Positions 1-8,437 of a DNA stretch of 64,000 nt are shown in pieces (the first letter of the stretch is position 1; each line of letters starts with the position of its first letter). The stretch is taken from contig NZ_PEEU01000001.1 in the NCBI RefSeq assembly GCF_002754195.1, positions 2,976,001 to 3,040,000 of the forward strand, written 5' to 3'. The translations under genes and the position numbers were made by a program. Source of the DNA: Flavobacterium sp. 9 (GTDB lineage: Bacteria; Bacteroidota; Bacteroidia; Flavobacteriales; Flavobacteriaceae). The notes beneath the pieces are model-generated. The model did not search any database, was not told where the DNA came from, and saw nothing but the letters and a program-made list of their open reading frames with translations.

Positions 1-1111
1 CGGCGTCATTAGCAAAATGATGTTTGAAACGCAATGCAAATAAATTCCAATTTACAGTAAACCAATTTCGGGTTCTGTTACTTTGAGTAGGATCTTCCTC
101 AAACATTTCATCTGTTAATCCGCCTGCTTGCTGCGCAACATAATCAAAATGTGTGTAATCAAAATGTACAGATGTGTTCTCGGTAAATTGATAATTCAAA
201 TTCGCAAAATAGTTTTTACTATGAAAAGCAGAATTCGGACGGAAACCATCTCCTTGTTTATAATTAAAAAAAGTATAGTAACTAAATTTTCCTTTTGTAC
301 CGCTTAAACTCGTAAAATTGGTATACAAACCGTATGAACCAATTGTGTTGCGCTCCCCGAGTTCAATTGGTTTTGTACTTGGACTTTTGGTTTTAAAATT
401 GATTAAACCTCCAAACTGAGTTCCATATTGCAAAGAAGCTGCTCCACGAACAATCTGGATTTCATCCAGAGATTCTGCCGGCGTTGCGTAATAGCTTTCG
501 GGGTAACCCAAAACATCAGCACTAATATCATAACCGTTTTGACGTGTATTAAAATTGGCGCTTCGGTTTGGATCGAGACCACGACCGCCAATACTCAATT
601 GCAAACCTCCATCTGAACTTTCGTTAATAGTCAATCCCACAACTTGCGCATAAATCTGACGCGGATTGTTTGCCGCTTTATTTGCCGTTAGTTTATCAAC
701 CTTAACGACCTCTGTTTTTTTACCGGCATAAATAGCCGTTTCTTCAATGTCTTTTAGTTTACTAAGTGCAAAAACTTTATCTCTTTCATTCTTGACAACA
801 ACTTCAGACAAATTAGTAATCTTGCTTAAAGTAATTACCAAACCAGAACTTGGAGCCGAGATTTCCTGCTCTAAAACAGAAAAATCATCCTTATAAAAAA
901 CGAAAGTATAAGTTCCTGAATTAGCCACTACAATATCAAAACTTCCTTCTTTATTGGTGGTGATTTTACTTCCGTTTGATTTATTGTATACCTCAACATA
1001 AGATAATTTCTCGCCGGATTCTCCCACCAAAACTCCGGAAACATGAGTTTGAGAAATGGCACTTAATGAAAAAAGTAAAAATATAATAAAGCTAAAATCC
1101 TTTAATTTCAT
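1..1111 (-). CDS. TonB-dependent receptor, FecA-like, 3' end beyond window
   Basis: Outer-membrane receptor for TonB-driven uptake, probably of a ferric chelate. I read 370 codons from ATG at 1111 to the window edge, so the C-terminal barrel is missing. In order: a signal peptide ending SAISQ, a carboxypeptidase-like regulatory domain (about residues 22-100, with TNKEGSFDI), a plug domain (about 130-240, with IQIVRGAASLQYGTQFGG), then aromatic-rich barrel strands. The plug with NPRQIYAQVVG and SIGGRGLDPNRS resembles ferric-citrate FecA-type receptors. The start lies inside the 3' end of the HTTM gene, about 20 bases of overlap, so it should be the third gene of an imelysin-HTTM-receptor operon. 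An in-frame ATG also sits at 1114. The ferric substrate is inferred from the neighbours. Confidence 0.88.
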   Translation of the reverse strand, partial: MKLKDFSFIIFLLFSLSAISQTHVSGVLVGESGEKLSYVEVYNKSNGSKITTNKEGSFDIVVANSGTYTFVFYKDDFSVLEQEISAPSSGLVITLSKITNLSEVVVKNERDKVFALSKLKDIEETAIYAGKKTEVVKVDKLTANKAANNPRQIYAQVVGLTINESSDGGLQLSIGGRGLDPNRSANFNTRQNGYDISADVLGYPESYYATPAESLDEIQIVRGAASLQYGTQFGGLINFKTKSPSTKPIELGERNTIGSYGLYTNFTSLSGTKGKFSYYTFFNYKQGDGFRPNSAFHSKNYFANLNYQFTENTSVHFDYTHFDYVAQQAGGLTDEMFEEDPTQSNRTRNWFTVNWNLFALRFKHHFANDA

Positions 1112-2459
1112 CATTGAAAGGTAAAATCCAGGTTTTGTGATCGAATGATTCATTTTCTTTTGCGAGGTTAATGTTTTGGTCTATATAAAGTTTGCTTAAT
1201 CGTCCGTTAAGTGCGACGTAGCCTTCTACGTGAACTTCGGGATCGTTAAAGCCTTGTTTTTGATAATAATCGTGTAAAAAATGGGCGTATTCTAAAATAA
1301 AGTCGGGTTGAAATGACATTTGTTTTTCCTGAAAAGCGGTCAGAAAATTTCCGTTGTTTACTTTTATCTGTTTTTTGGTTTTACTGTCTTTAACCGTAAA
1401 TTGGGTATAACCCGCTTTTTCCATTAGCATTACACGCCATGAAAAACGAAAACCTTCTTCGGTCCAGAATAATTCTCCGGGATATAATAAATAACGAAAT
1501 GGGAATGTTAACTGAAAAATCAGGAAACAAACCAGAATTGCCATTTTAGCTTTGTAAAGTCCTGTAAACTCTATTACTTTTTCTTTCCCATTTTCGAATA
1601 CATTCAAACTAAAATGAAAAAGTCCGGCGATATAATTCAGGCATTTTTTGTGAAAATCACTTTCAAAAAACAACAATGAACTTACAATCATTACATAAGG
1701 GAAAACGCCGATTGGGAATAAGATTTTGGTCAATACATGAAAAACAACAACCAAAACAAAGGCAAATGTTCGTGTTCGTTTGTAAAGTAATAAAAATGGA
1801 ATACTTAAATCGTAAATCATTCCGCTCCAGCTAAAGGCAAAATGAATCCAGTTTTCATTTAAGAAGCCACCAATTATTGGCAAGGTATGATTTGTTGGAA
1901 GCCAAATTTTTAATGGCATCGCTTTGAAAAGCCAATCGGAATTGATCTTTGCTAAACCAGCATAAAAATATACGATTCCTAAAAGCAGTTTTAAAATATC
2001 AGTCGTCCAACGTGGAATCTTTTGGAAGGCAATTTTAGGATTTCGGTAAGCATCAATTGAAAAATAAGCATTCGCCGGTAGAAAAATCAGCACGAAACTT
2101 ATCACTGAAATAAAGTAATAATGGTTAAGATAGGTCGTCTTATCCATTAGTTCGATATAAGTAAAACTAAGGAAGAATAACGTTGATGCAACTTTGTAAC
2201 GATAACCAACTGCAACTGCAATTGATGAGAGCATAGCTACCACAAAAAGCAGGTAAGTGGGCGTCCCGAAAGGCTTTACCCATTCGAAGCCATAATAGGT
2301 AAAATGAAAAATTGGCTCGATATAAAACTTTTCTACCCAATTGTAACTCATAAAACGAACCAAACTGAGTGTCATCATAAAACCAAACGCCAGCCTAAAA
2401 AAAGCTAGCGTTGCGGCATGAGTGTTCGTTTCTAAATATTTTATAATGTTATTTTTCAT
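1092..2459 (-). CDS. HTTM domain membrane protein
   Basis: A 455-residue integral membrane protein with several hydrophobic helices in its first 300 residues and a soluble C-terminal part. The first half carries the HTTM (horizontally transferred transmembrane) pattern related to vitamin K-dependent gamma-carboxylase: an N-terminal FFRLAFG segment, TYLNHYYF, and FYAGLAKINSDWL. Whether bacterial HTTM proteins are carboxylases is generally unknown. The gene starts 2 bases after the imelysin stop and overlaps the TonB receptor start, so the three genes should be co-transcribed and translationally coupled. A membrane role beside iron uptake follows from this context; the reaction is unknown. Family assignment is fairly secure, function is not. 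Confidence 0.85.
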   Translation of the reverse strand: MKNNIIKYLETNTHAATLAFFRLAFGFMMTLSLVRFMSYNWVEKFYIEPIFHFTYYGFEWVKPFGTPTYLLFVVAMLSSIAVAVGYRYKVASTLFFLSFTYIELMDKTTYLNHYYFISVISFVLIFLPANAYFSIDAYRNPKIAFQKIPRWTTDILKLLLGIVYFYAGLAKINSDWLFKAMPLKIWLPTNHTLPIIGGFLNENWIHFAFSWSGMIYDLSIPFLLLYKRTRTFAFVLVVVFHVLTKILFPIGVFPYVMIVSSLLFFESDFHKKCLNYIAGLFHFSLNVFENGKEKVIEFTGLYKAKMAILVCFLIFQLTFPFRYLLYPGELFWTEEGFRFSWRVMLMEKAGYTQFTVKDSKTKKQIKVNNGNFLTAFQEKQMSFQPDFILEYAHFLHDYYQKQGFNDPEVHVEGYVALNGRLSKLYIDQNINLAKENESFDHKTWILPFNDEIKGF

Positions 2460-2461
2460 TA

Positions 2462-3580
2462 TTAGTCGCCATCGCCATCTACATAATCAATTGTTATGTT
2501 GAGCGCTTGCAGCATATTCAGTTTTGTAGAACCTACGGCTTGTTGTAAAGCTTTATATGCTGTAATAACTTTAGTGTTATCTGTGTTAATCTGATCGGCC
2601 AGACTTGCATTCAAATCATTATTTGCTGCAAAAACCGCCGCATATTGTGTGTTGATTATGTCGCTTAATTTTTTCCCGTCAGCAGTAGCATTTACAAAAT
2701 CTAAATATCTTTTTAAACTTTCGCCCGTCGTTGTTGCGTTAAAATGTTTTCCGTTAAAGAAATCCTGAGATGCTTTTATTGAGATGTTAAGCAATTCTTT
2801 AGAGGCATTTCCTTTGTATATCGCTTCAGTTTTTTCAGGGAATTTAACTCCTTCTGAATCTACACCTGCTGGAATACCCAATTTTAGCGTACGAATGTCT
2901 TTCTCTAAATTCTTAACAAAATTATTGGTTGTAACATTTACCGCACCACCTACAGAAGTTCCTGTGTTAGAAACATAAGCAGCTCTGTAACCGCCTTTCC
3001 AATCTGTAACTACTGCATCAATCGTAGTTTTAAGTTTTCCGGTTACATCAACTAAGTATTTTTTATAGTTTGATGCTTTTGCATTTGTAGTATAAAAAGT
3101 CACGATTGTTGCATCATCGGCACCTAAACCATTTAGCAAATAATCCAATGCGGGAAAACCTTGTTTAGCATATTGTGCCTGAAGACTTAGATTATAAGTT
3201 CCTGAAGTTATGTTTTCCTCGATACCAGTTTTACTGGTTGGAAAAGTATTGGCGATTTCTTTCAGGTTAACATCTAAGGCTTTTCCAAAACCATAAATCG
3301 CAACATATTGATATGCTTTATAAGCTTCATACCAACTTGTTCTCAGGGTTTGCAAAGCAGTTGTTGTAGGTGTAGCTGTAAAATTTGCAGCGTCTGTTGA
3401 CAATATTGCTAATTTTGCCTGATAATTTTCATAACTCGGAATGATGATATTGTCTGCCCAATTGGCTAAAAGAGCGCCACGATCATAATTTTTTCCGCCT
3501 GAATTATCTCCACCACTATCTCCTGATGAACAAGCGATTACAGTTCCTATCAAAGCTAAAAGGAAAATTATTTTTTTCAT
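2462..3580 (-). CDS. Imelysin family lipoprotein (lacks GxHxxE)
   Basis: A 372-residue imelysin (peptidase M75-like) lipoprotein, a family tied to iron uptake. I chose ATG at 3580, which gives an MKK signal peptide with lipobox VIAC and then a Ser/Gly/Asp-rich tether; an upstream ATG at 3616 would add 12 residues ahead of the signal. The first half carries TSWYEAYKAYQYVAIYGFG, and QGFPALDYLL stands where imelysins usually have GxHxxE. The His and Glu of that motif are therefore replaced by Pro and Asp. It heads an operon with HTTM and a TonB receptor, and is divergent to a second imelysin that keeps the motif. It probably works at the outer membrane as an iron-binding accessory rather than a peptidase. 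Confidence 0.88.
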   Translation of the reverse strand: MKKIIFLLALIGTVIACSSGDSGGDNSGGKNYDRGALLANWADNIIIPSYENYQAKLAILSTDAANFTATPTTTALQTLRTSWYEAYKAYQYVAIYGFGKALDVNLKEIANTFPTSKTGIEENITSGTYNLSLQAQYAKQGFPALDYLLNGLGADDATIVTFYTTNAKASNYKKYLVDVTGKLKTTIDAVVTDWKGGYRAAYVSNTGTSVGGAVNVTTNNFVKNLEKDIRTLKLGIPAGVDSEGVKFPEKTEAIYKGNASKELLNISIKASQDFFNGKHFNATTTGESLKRYLDFVNATADGKKLSDIINTQYAAVFAANNDLNASLADQINTDNTKVITAYKALQQAVGSTKLNMLQALNITIDYVDGDGD

Positions 3581-3597
3581 TTTGATATAAATTTTGA

Positions 3598-3605
3598 CAA
3601 AAATA
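3598..3605 (-). promoter_or_regulatory. -7 element of the imelysin-HTTM-TonB operon
   Basis: On the minus strand this reads TATTTTTG, matching the Bacteroidota -7 consensus TAnnTTTG, about 18 bases upstream of the chosen ATG. No clear TTTG -33 element lies at the usual distance. The palindrome at 3631-3645 sits just upstream of it. Confidence 0.45.
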
Positions 3606-3630
3606 CAAAAGCACATTTAACTTAAGCATA

Positions 3631-3645
3631 TTTATTCTAAATAAA
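3631..3645. promoter_or_regulatory. Palindrome between divergent iron-locus promoters
   Basis: TTTATT-CTA-AATAAA is a perfect inverted repeat of 6+3+6 bases. The 12-mer ATTCTAAATAAA within it (3634-3645) recurs at 3691-3702, so the copies flank the plus-strand promoter at 3647-3677. This layout suits a repressor such as Fur acting on both arms. Naming the regulator is inference. Confidence 0.4.
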
Positions 3646-3646
3646 A

Positions 3647-3677
3647 TTTGGGAGAATGTAAGAAATAGTTACTTTTG
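3647..3677 (+). promoter_or_regulatory. Promoter of the imelysin / di-heme oxidoreductase arm
   Basis: TTTG at 3647-3650, exactly 19 bases, then TACTTTTG at 3670-3677: a full match to the Bacteroidota -33/-7 consensus. Transcription should start near 3681, giving a leader of about 29 bases that contains the second copy of ATTCTAAATAAA. Confidence 0.65.
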
Positions 3678-3709
3678 CTTGAATTTAATCATTCTAAATA
3701 AACCGAAAT

Positions 3710-4888
3710 ATGAAAAACCTATATCCAAAAGTTGCTTTTGCGTTATTTGCAGGGCTTACTTTTTTTGCTTGCAGCAGTAACGACAACAATGATTCTAACA
3801 GCGTTGCCACAAAAAAACAAGTTATCGAAAATTACTCAAACATCGTTTATGCTAACTACAAACAAGCTTATGATGATGCTGTACTTTTAGAAACAGCTAT
3901 TAAAACATTTACAACGACTCCTACTGATGCAAATTTCACGGCTGCAAAAAATGCCTGGAAAGTTTCAAGAGAAAGTTACGGTACTACTGAAGCATTTCGT
4001 TTTGCAAACGGACCAATTGATGGAGATGAAACTGGACCTGAAGGTCTTTTGAATTCTTGGCCATTGGATGAGAATTTTATTGATTATGTTGATGGAAATA
4101 CAAATGCAGGAATCATCAATGATTTAGTTGAATTTCCAGTAATTAATAAATCATTACTAGAAGGTTTAAACGAAGATGGTGGTGAAAAAAACATTAGCGT
4201 TGGATATCACGCAATTGAGTTTTTATTATGGGGACAAGATTTAACTGCTCCATCTGCAAAGCTTCCAGGACAAAGAAAATTTACTGATTATGTAACTGGT
4301 GCAACCGGAACGGCTGCAAATCAAGGAAGAAGAGCAGATTACCTAAAAGCTTGTGCTGATTTATTGACTGATAATTTAGATTATTTAGTACAACAATGGA
4401 AATCTGGCGGAACTTACAGAACTAAATTTTTGGCTTTGCCTGAAGATACAGCTATCAAAAATATTTACTTAGGAATTACAACTCTTGTTACTGCCGAATT
4501 GCCAATTGAGCGTATGGAAGTAGCTTTAGAAAATGCTGATCAGGAAGACGAACATTCTTGTTTTAGTGATAATACACACAGAGATATTGCTTTGAACTTG
4601 CAAGGAGTTATCAATGTTTACCAAGGAAAATATGCAAATGTTGAAGGACCATCTTTAGAGGATTTAGTAAAACAAGCTGATGCTGCAACTTACGATGAAA
4701 CATTAACTTCATTGAATTCTTCTACTACAAAAGTAGCTGCAATTTTGACTCCGTTTGACTTGGCTATTTCTGGTGGACCTGATTCTTCAGAAGGCGCAAA
4801 AGTAAAAACTGCTGTTCAGCAATTACTTAATTTTGGTGCTACTTTATTAAAAGGAGCTTCAAAAATTGGAGTAACTGTAAACGGTTAA
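3710..4888 (+). CDS. Imelysin family lipoprotein (peptidase M75)
   Basis: A 392-residue imelysin lipoprotein with signal peptide and lipobox FFAC at residues 18-21, then an Asn/Ser/Asp-rich tether. The GxHxxE motif is present as GYHAIE in SVGYHAIEFLLWGQD, and the second conserved block EHSCFSDNTHRD lies in the C-terminal half, as in iron-regulated imelysins (IrpA/ICMP-type). It is divergent to another imelysin gene and is followed after 68 bases by a di-heme oxidoreductase. Imelysins are linked to iron uptake; the peptidase activity in the family name is doubtful for many members. The protein is expected on the periplasmic face of the outer membrane, working with the neighbouring TonB receptor. 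Confidence 0.92.
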   Translation: MKNLYPKVAFALFAGLTFFACSSNDNNDSNSVATKKQVIENYSNIVYANYKQAYDDAVLLETAIKTFTTTPTDANFTAAKNAWKVSRESYGTTEAFRFANGPIDGDETGPEGLLNSWPLDENFIDYVDGNTNAGIINDLVEFPVINKSLLEGLNEDGGEKNISVGYHAIEFLLWGQDLTAPSAKLPGQRKFTDYVTGATGTAANQGRRADYLKACADLLTDNLDYLVQQWKSGGTYRTKFLALPEDTAIKNIYLGITTLVTAELPIERMEVALENADQEDEHSCFSDNTHRDIALNLQGVINVYQGKYANVEGPSLEDLVKQADAATYDETLTSLNSSTTKVAAILTPFDLAISGGPDSSEGAKVKTAVQQLLNFGATLLKGASKIGVTVNG

Positions 4889-4914
4889 GCAAATACTAAG
4901 AAAAAAATTAAAAC

Positions 4915-4945
4915 AAAAAGTGTTCCTTTGCGGGAGCACTTTTTT
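4915..4945 (+). terminator. Hairpin terminator or attenuator after the imelysin gene
   Basis: AAAAAGTGTTCC, a short loop, then GGGAGCACTTTTT form a stem with one wobble pair followed by T residues. It ends only 11 bases before the di-heme oxidoreductase start, so it probably lowers rather than stops expression of the second gene. Confidence 0.6.
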
Positions 4946-4956
4946 AGCATAGTACC

Positions 4957-6354
4957 ATGAAGAATTTTACCACTTATTTTCTTGTTATTCTGAGTCTTAA
5001 CTTTTATAGCTGCAGCAATAATGATGATAATTATACTCCGCTAACGGCTGAAGATCGCGAACAGTTTTCGGGAGGAGATGCTACCGTTTTTAATGTTAGC
5101 GAAGAAGCATTTGGATTTTCTATCGCGTCTTTGAATTTGGATGAGCAAACAGATTTTGGAGTAGGAAATTCTTTTTTCAGGCAAAGTTGGATTTCTGCGC
5201 CATCTTCAACTACTGCACGAGATGGTTTAGGACCTTTTTTTAATGCTATTTCGTGTGCAAGCTGTCACTTTAAAGACGGTAGAGGAAGACCACCGGCATT
5301 TGATGGCGAATTAGGTAAAGGTTTGCTTTTGCGTTTTTCTCTAAACGGACAAGATGCAAACGGGCTCGCATTTCCTGATCCTGTTTATGGCGGACAATTG
5401 CAAGACAATGCAATTCTGGGGCAAACTCCGGAAGGGCAATTTAAAATAAGTTACCAGCAAACTTCAGAAACTCTGGCTGACGGAACGGTTGTCACTCTAC
5501 AAAAGCCAACTTATACAGTTACCAATTTAGGTTACGGACCTTTGGCAAATGTGCAGGTATCACCACGTATTGCAAATCAAATAATTGGATTAGGTTTACT
5601 GGAAGCAATTCCTGAAAGTACTATTTTAGGTTTTGCCGATGAAAATGATTCTAATAAAGATGGCGTTTCAGGAAGACCAAATTATGTTCATGATTTTGCA
5701 ACGAATACAACACAAATGGGACGTTTTGGATGGAAAGCCAATCAGCCAAATGTACGTCAACAAGTTGCGGGTGCTTTATCCGGAGACATGGGAATTACTT
5801 CTACTTTGTTTCCGAATGAAAGCGGTCCTTTTGGAGTTGATTTAACAAAAATTCCGAATGGAGGAACGCCCGAAATTTCAGAAATTAACTTAAACCGAAT
5901 GGCTTTGTATTCGCAAACATTGGCGGTTCCGGCTCGTAGAAACTATACAGATCAGAATGTACTTAAAGGTAAAAAGACTTTTGAAACGATCCAATGTACA
6001 GCATGTCACATTCCAAAGATTCAAACTGGAAATACCCATTCTATAACATCACTTCGCAATCAAACGATTCGTCCTTATACGGATTTATTGTTACACGATA
6101 TGGGAGAAGGTTTATCTGATAATGCAACTGATTTTAAAGCAACGGGATCTGAGTGGAGAACACAACCTTTATGGGGAATTGGTTTGATACAAATGGTAAA
6201 TAAACACACTAATTTATTGCACGACGGAAGAGCAAGAAATGTCGAAGAAGCAATTTTATGGCACGGCGGCGAAGCTCAAAATGCAAAAGATAAATACAAA
6301 AAACTGTCAAAAGCAGATCGTGATGATTTATTAGCATTTATTAATTCACTTTAA
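4957..6354 (+). CDS. Di-heme oxidoreductase family lipoprotein (DUF1111)
   Basis: A 465-residue lipoprotein with lipobox YSC near residue 19 and two c-type heme sites: CASCH (in AISCASCHFKDGRGRPP) and CTACH (in QCTACHIPKI). This matches the DUF1111 di-heme oxidoreductase (thiol oxidoreductase-like) family, distantly related to di-heme peroxidases and MauG. The C-terminal region has TQPLWGIGL and LHDGRARNVEEAILWHGGEA, both typical of the family. It follows an imelysin gene; imelysin plus DUF1111 is a common pair in Bacteroidota and Proteobacteria, suggesting redox handling of iron outside the cytoplasm. It needs the cytochrome c maturation system, which is not in this window. The exact reaction is unknown. 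Confidence 0.92.
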   Translation: MKNFTTYFLVILSLNFYSCSNNDDNYTPLTAEDREQFSGGDATVFNVSEEAFGFSIASLNLDEQTDFGVGNSFFRQSWISAPSSTTARDGLGPFFNAISCASCHFKDGRGRPPAFDGELGKGLLLRFSLNGQDANGLAFPDPVYGGQLQDNAILGQTPEGQFKISYQQTSETLADGTVVTLQKPTYTVTNLGYGPLANVQVSPRIANQIIGLGLLEAIPESTILGFADENDSNKDGVSGRPNYVHDFATNTTQMGRFGWKANQPNVRQQVAGALSGDMGITSTLFPNESGPFGVDLTKIPNGGTPEISEINLNRMALYSQTLAVPARRNYTDQNVLKGKKTFETIQCTACHIPKIQTGNTHSITSLRNQTIRPYTDLLLHDMGEGLSDNATDFKATGSEWRTQPLWGIGLIQMVNKHTNLLHDGRARNVEEAILWHGGEAQNAKDKYKKLSKADRDDLLAFINSL

Positions 6355-6394
6355 TTTTCAAGTAATCAGTGGTCAGTTTTTGAATAAAATGTAT

Positions 6395-6440
6395 AAAAAA
6401 TAACCCCGAAAGATTTTAAAATCTTTCGGGGTTATTTTTT
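6395..6440. terminator. Perfect 46-base palindromic bidirectional terminator
   Basis: Two 23-base arms are exact reverse complements with no loop spacer; the core is ACCCCGAAAGATTTT, with A6 at one end and T6 at the other. It lies between convergent genes (di-heme oxidoreductase and HD hydrolase) and can terminate both. Confidence 0.9.
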
Positions 6441-6502
6441 GATTTTCAGTTGAGAGTAAATACTGCTACTGAATACTTTTTTAGGTACTGAATACTGAAC
6501 AC

Positions 6503-7156
6503 TTACTTCACTCCTTCCCACTCTGCATAGAACTGAGCAAGAAATGATTCCATGAAACGATGTCTTTCGGCAGCGATTTGTTTTCCGGTTTCGGTATTCA
6601 TTTTATCTTTTAAGAGTAAAAGCTTTTCGTAAAAATGATTTATCGTTGGCGCGTTATTCTTTTTGTACTCTTCTTTTGTCATATTAGTTATTGGCGCAAT
6701 TTCAGGGTTGTGTAAGGCACGATTTTTAAATCCGCCATAATTGAACGCTCTTGCCACTCCAATCGCTCCTATTGCGTCTAAACGATCTGCATCCTGAACG
6801 ATATCTAATTCTACGGAAGAAAACTTCTTTTCAAAATTTCCGCCCTTATAAGAGATGTTTTCGATGATATTTACGACATGCTGAATAATATCCTCTGAAA
6901 CTTGCTGTGATTCCAGAAACAAACGTGCTGTTTTTGGTCCGATAGTTTCGTCTCCGTTGTGAAATTTACTGTCGGCAATATCATGAAGTAATGCGCCTAA
7001 TTGCACAACAACCAAATCACATTCTGTTCCTTTTGCGATTAAAAGCGCGTTTTTATAAACTCTTTCGATATGAAACCAATCGTGTCCGCCTTCGGCATCG
7101 TTTAGTTTTTCTTTTACAAAGGCAATTGTTTTGTTTATTAATTCAGTATTATTCAT
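6503..7156 (-). CDS. HD domain phosphohydrolase
   Basis: A 217-residue cytoplasmic HD-superfamily metal-dependent phosphohydrolase of the YedJ type. Metal ligands are visible as His29 (GGHDWFHIERV), His58-Asp59 (ALLHDIADSKF) and a later Asp in VQDADRLDAIGAIG. The fold continues with YKGGNFEKK and ARAFNYGGF blocks usual in this group. The substrate is not predictable, probably a nucleotide or phosphorylated metabolite. It stands alone, convergent to the di-heme oxidoreductase gene across a shared terminator and 237 bases from the desaturase gene downstream on the map. Confidence 0.9.
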   Translation of the reverse strand: MNNTELINKTIAFVKEKLNDAEGGHDWFHIERVYKNALLIAKGTECDLVVVQLGALLHDIADSKFHNGDETIGPKTARLFLESQQVSEDIIQHVVNIIENISYKGGNFEKKFSSVELDIVQDADRLDAIGAIGVARAFNYGGFKNRALHNPEIAPITNMTKEEYKKNNAPTINHFYEKLLLLKDKMNTETGKQIAAERHRFMESFLAQFYAEWEGVK

Positions 7157-7183
7157 AGTTGTGTTTTTGAATTGAGAAATGGC

Positions 7184-7222
7184 ACGCAGATGACACGGAT
7201 TTAAGCGGATTAACGCTGATTA
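7184..7222. repeat. Degenerate short repeat in intergenic DNA
   Basis: ACGCAGATGAC, ACGGATTTAAG, CGGATTAACG and CTGATTA are four imperfect copies of an 11-base unit. It resembles the 'cgcagattaacgcggatt' type of dispersed intergenic repeat I recall from Flavobacterium genomes. A weak relative is at about 16744-16765. The rest of the gap 7157-7393 holds no gene I can support. Confidence 0.45.
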
Positions 7223-7393
7223 TCTTTTAATCTGTTCTTTGTAAAATCTCTTTTTAAATAAAAATGTTGATTGTCAAAGTTTGAAGCTTCAACAATCAAC
7301 AATATGTTTTAAATTTCAATGACAATTGCAAAAATCAATTTTAAATCTGAAATTTATTTTCAAAAAAATCTAAAATCAGAACTCTAAAATTAT

Positions 7394-8386
7394 TTACAAT
7401 CTCGCTGGTTCAACCCATTTAAAGATGTGTGATTCTTGTGGAATTACCAATCTTTCTGAGATTCTAGCCATACGAGCTGGTAATTTCATTAAGTAATCAC
7501 GAGCCTTTTCTGCTTCATCAGTTAAGTTAGTAATTTTATCAACTTCCCATTTATCAATTAATTTTTGCATGATATCTACATAATCATTTGCAGTGTAAAC
7601 ACCTATACGTTGTGCAGAATCAGAAAATTGTTCGAAAGCTGAACTGATCTTTTGACCAGATTCTCTTAGGAAATGTGCCGGCATAACGATTTTTTGTTTC
7701 ATCATGTATTGAAACGCTAACATCATTTCGCTTGGATCAACTGCAAAAATACGCGTAACAAATTCGCTGTAAGCGTGGTGATGACGCATCTCGTCACCAG
7801 CAATCATTTTACACATTTTAGACAACTTGTTATCACCAAATTTCTTAGCCATTTGAGCTACTCTATTGTGCGAAACATAAGTTGCTAATTCCTGGAAACT
7901 AGTATATACAAAGTTTTTGTACGGGTCAGATCCAGTTCCAATATCAAAACCGTCGTTGATTAAGTGCTGTGTTGTCATTTCGATTTCACGCATGTTCACA
8001 CGACCGGACAAATACAAGTATTTATTAAGCAAATCTCCGTGACGGTTTTCTTCTCCGGTCCATTGTCTGATCCATTTTGACCAACCGTTTCCACCATTTT
8101 CGATTTGATTTACTCCTTCTACATCCATCAACCACGATTCGTATGTTGGCAAAGCTTCCTCAGTGATTGTATCACCAACAAGCGTTACCCAGAAATCGTA
8201 TGGTAATTCTTTGGCAATTTCACGCAACTCTTTTACCTCCTCAAAGAAGTTATCTCCTTCAGAATTAGGTAAAAAGTCTGACGGCTGCCAAATTTTTTCC
8301 ACTGGAATTAAATACTGTTCTACGAAGCTATCCACATTTTTTTCCAAAAACTGCATTACTTCTAATCTAATGTTTTTTATAGACAT
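7394..8386 (-). CDS. Acyl-ACP desaturase (soluble diiron)
   Basis: A 330-residue soluble fatty acid desaturase of the plant stearoyl-ACP type, introducing a double bond into an acyl chain on acyl carrier protein. The two diiron ExxH motifs are visible: EENRH at 112-116 and DEMRH at 198-202, with a further ligand Glu at about 166 (SFQELATY). Length suits the family. It follows an acyltransferase gene on the same strand after a gap of about 50 bases, so the two probably form a lipid-synthesis unit controlling phospholipid composition. Double-bond position and chain preference cannot be read from the sequence. Confidence 0.93.
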   Translation of the reverse strand: MSIKNIRLEVMQFLEKNVDSFVEQYLIPVEKIWQPSDFLPNSEGDNFFEEVKELREIAKELPYDFWVTLVGDTITEEALPTYESWLMDVEGVNQIENGGNGWSKWIRQWTGEENRHGDLLNKYLYLSGRVNMREIEMTTQHLINDGFDIGTGSDPYKNFVYTSFQELATYVSHNRVAQMAKKFGDNKLSKMCKMIAGDEMRHHHAYSEFVTRIFAVDPSEMMLAFQYMMKQKIVMPAHFLRESGQKISSAFEQFSDSAQRIGVYTANDYVDIMQKLIDKWEVDKITNLTDEAEKARDYLMKLPARMARISERLVIPQESHIFKWVEPARL

Positions 8387-8437
8387 TACTTATTTAAGAT
8401 TGGGATTTTCATTTCAGATTATTTCTGAATCAAAAAT

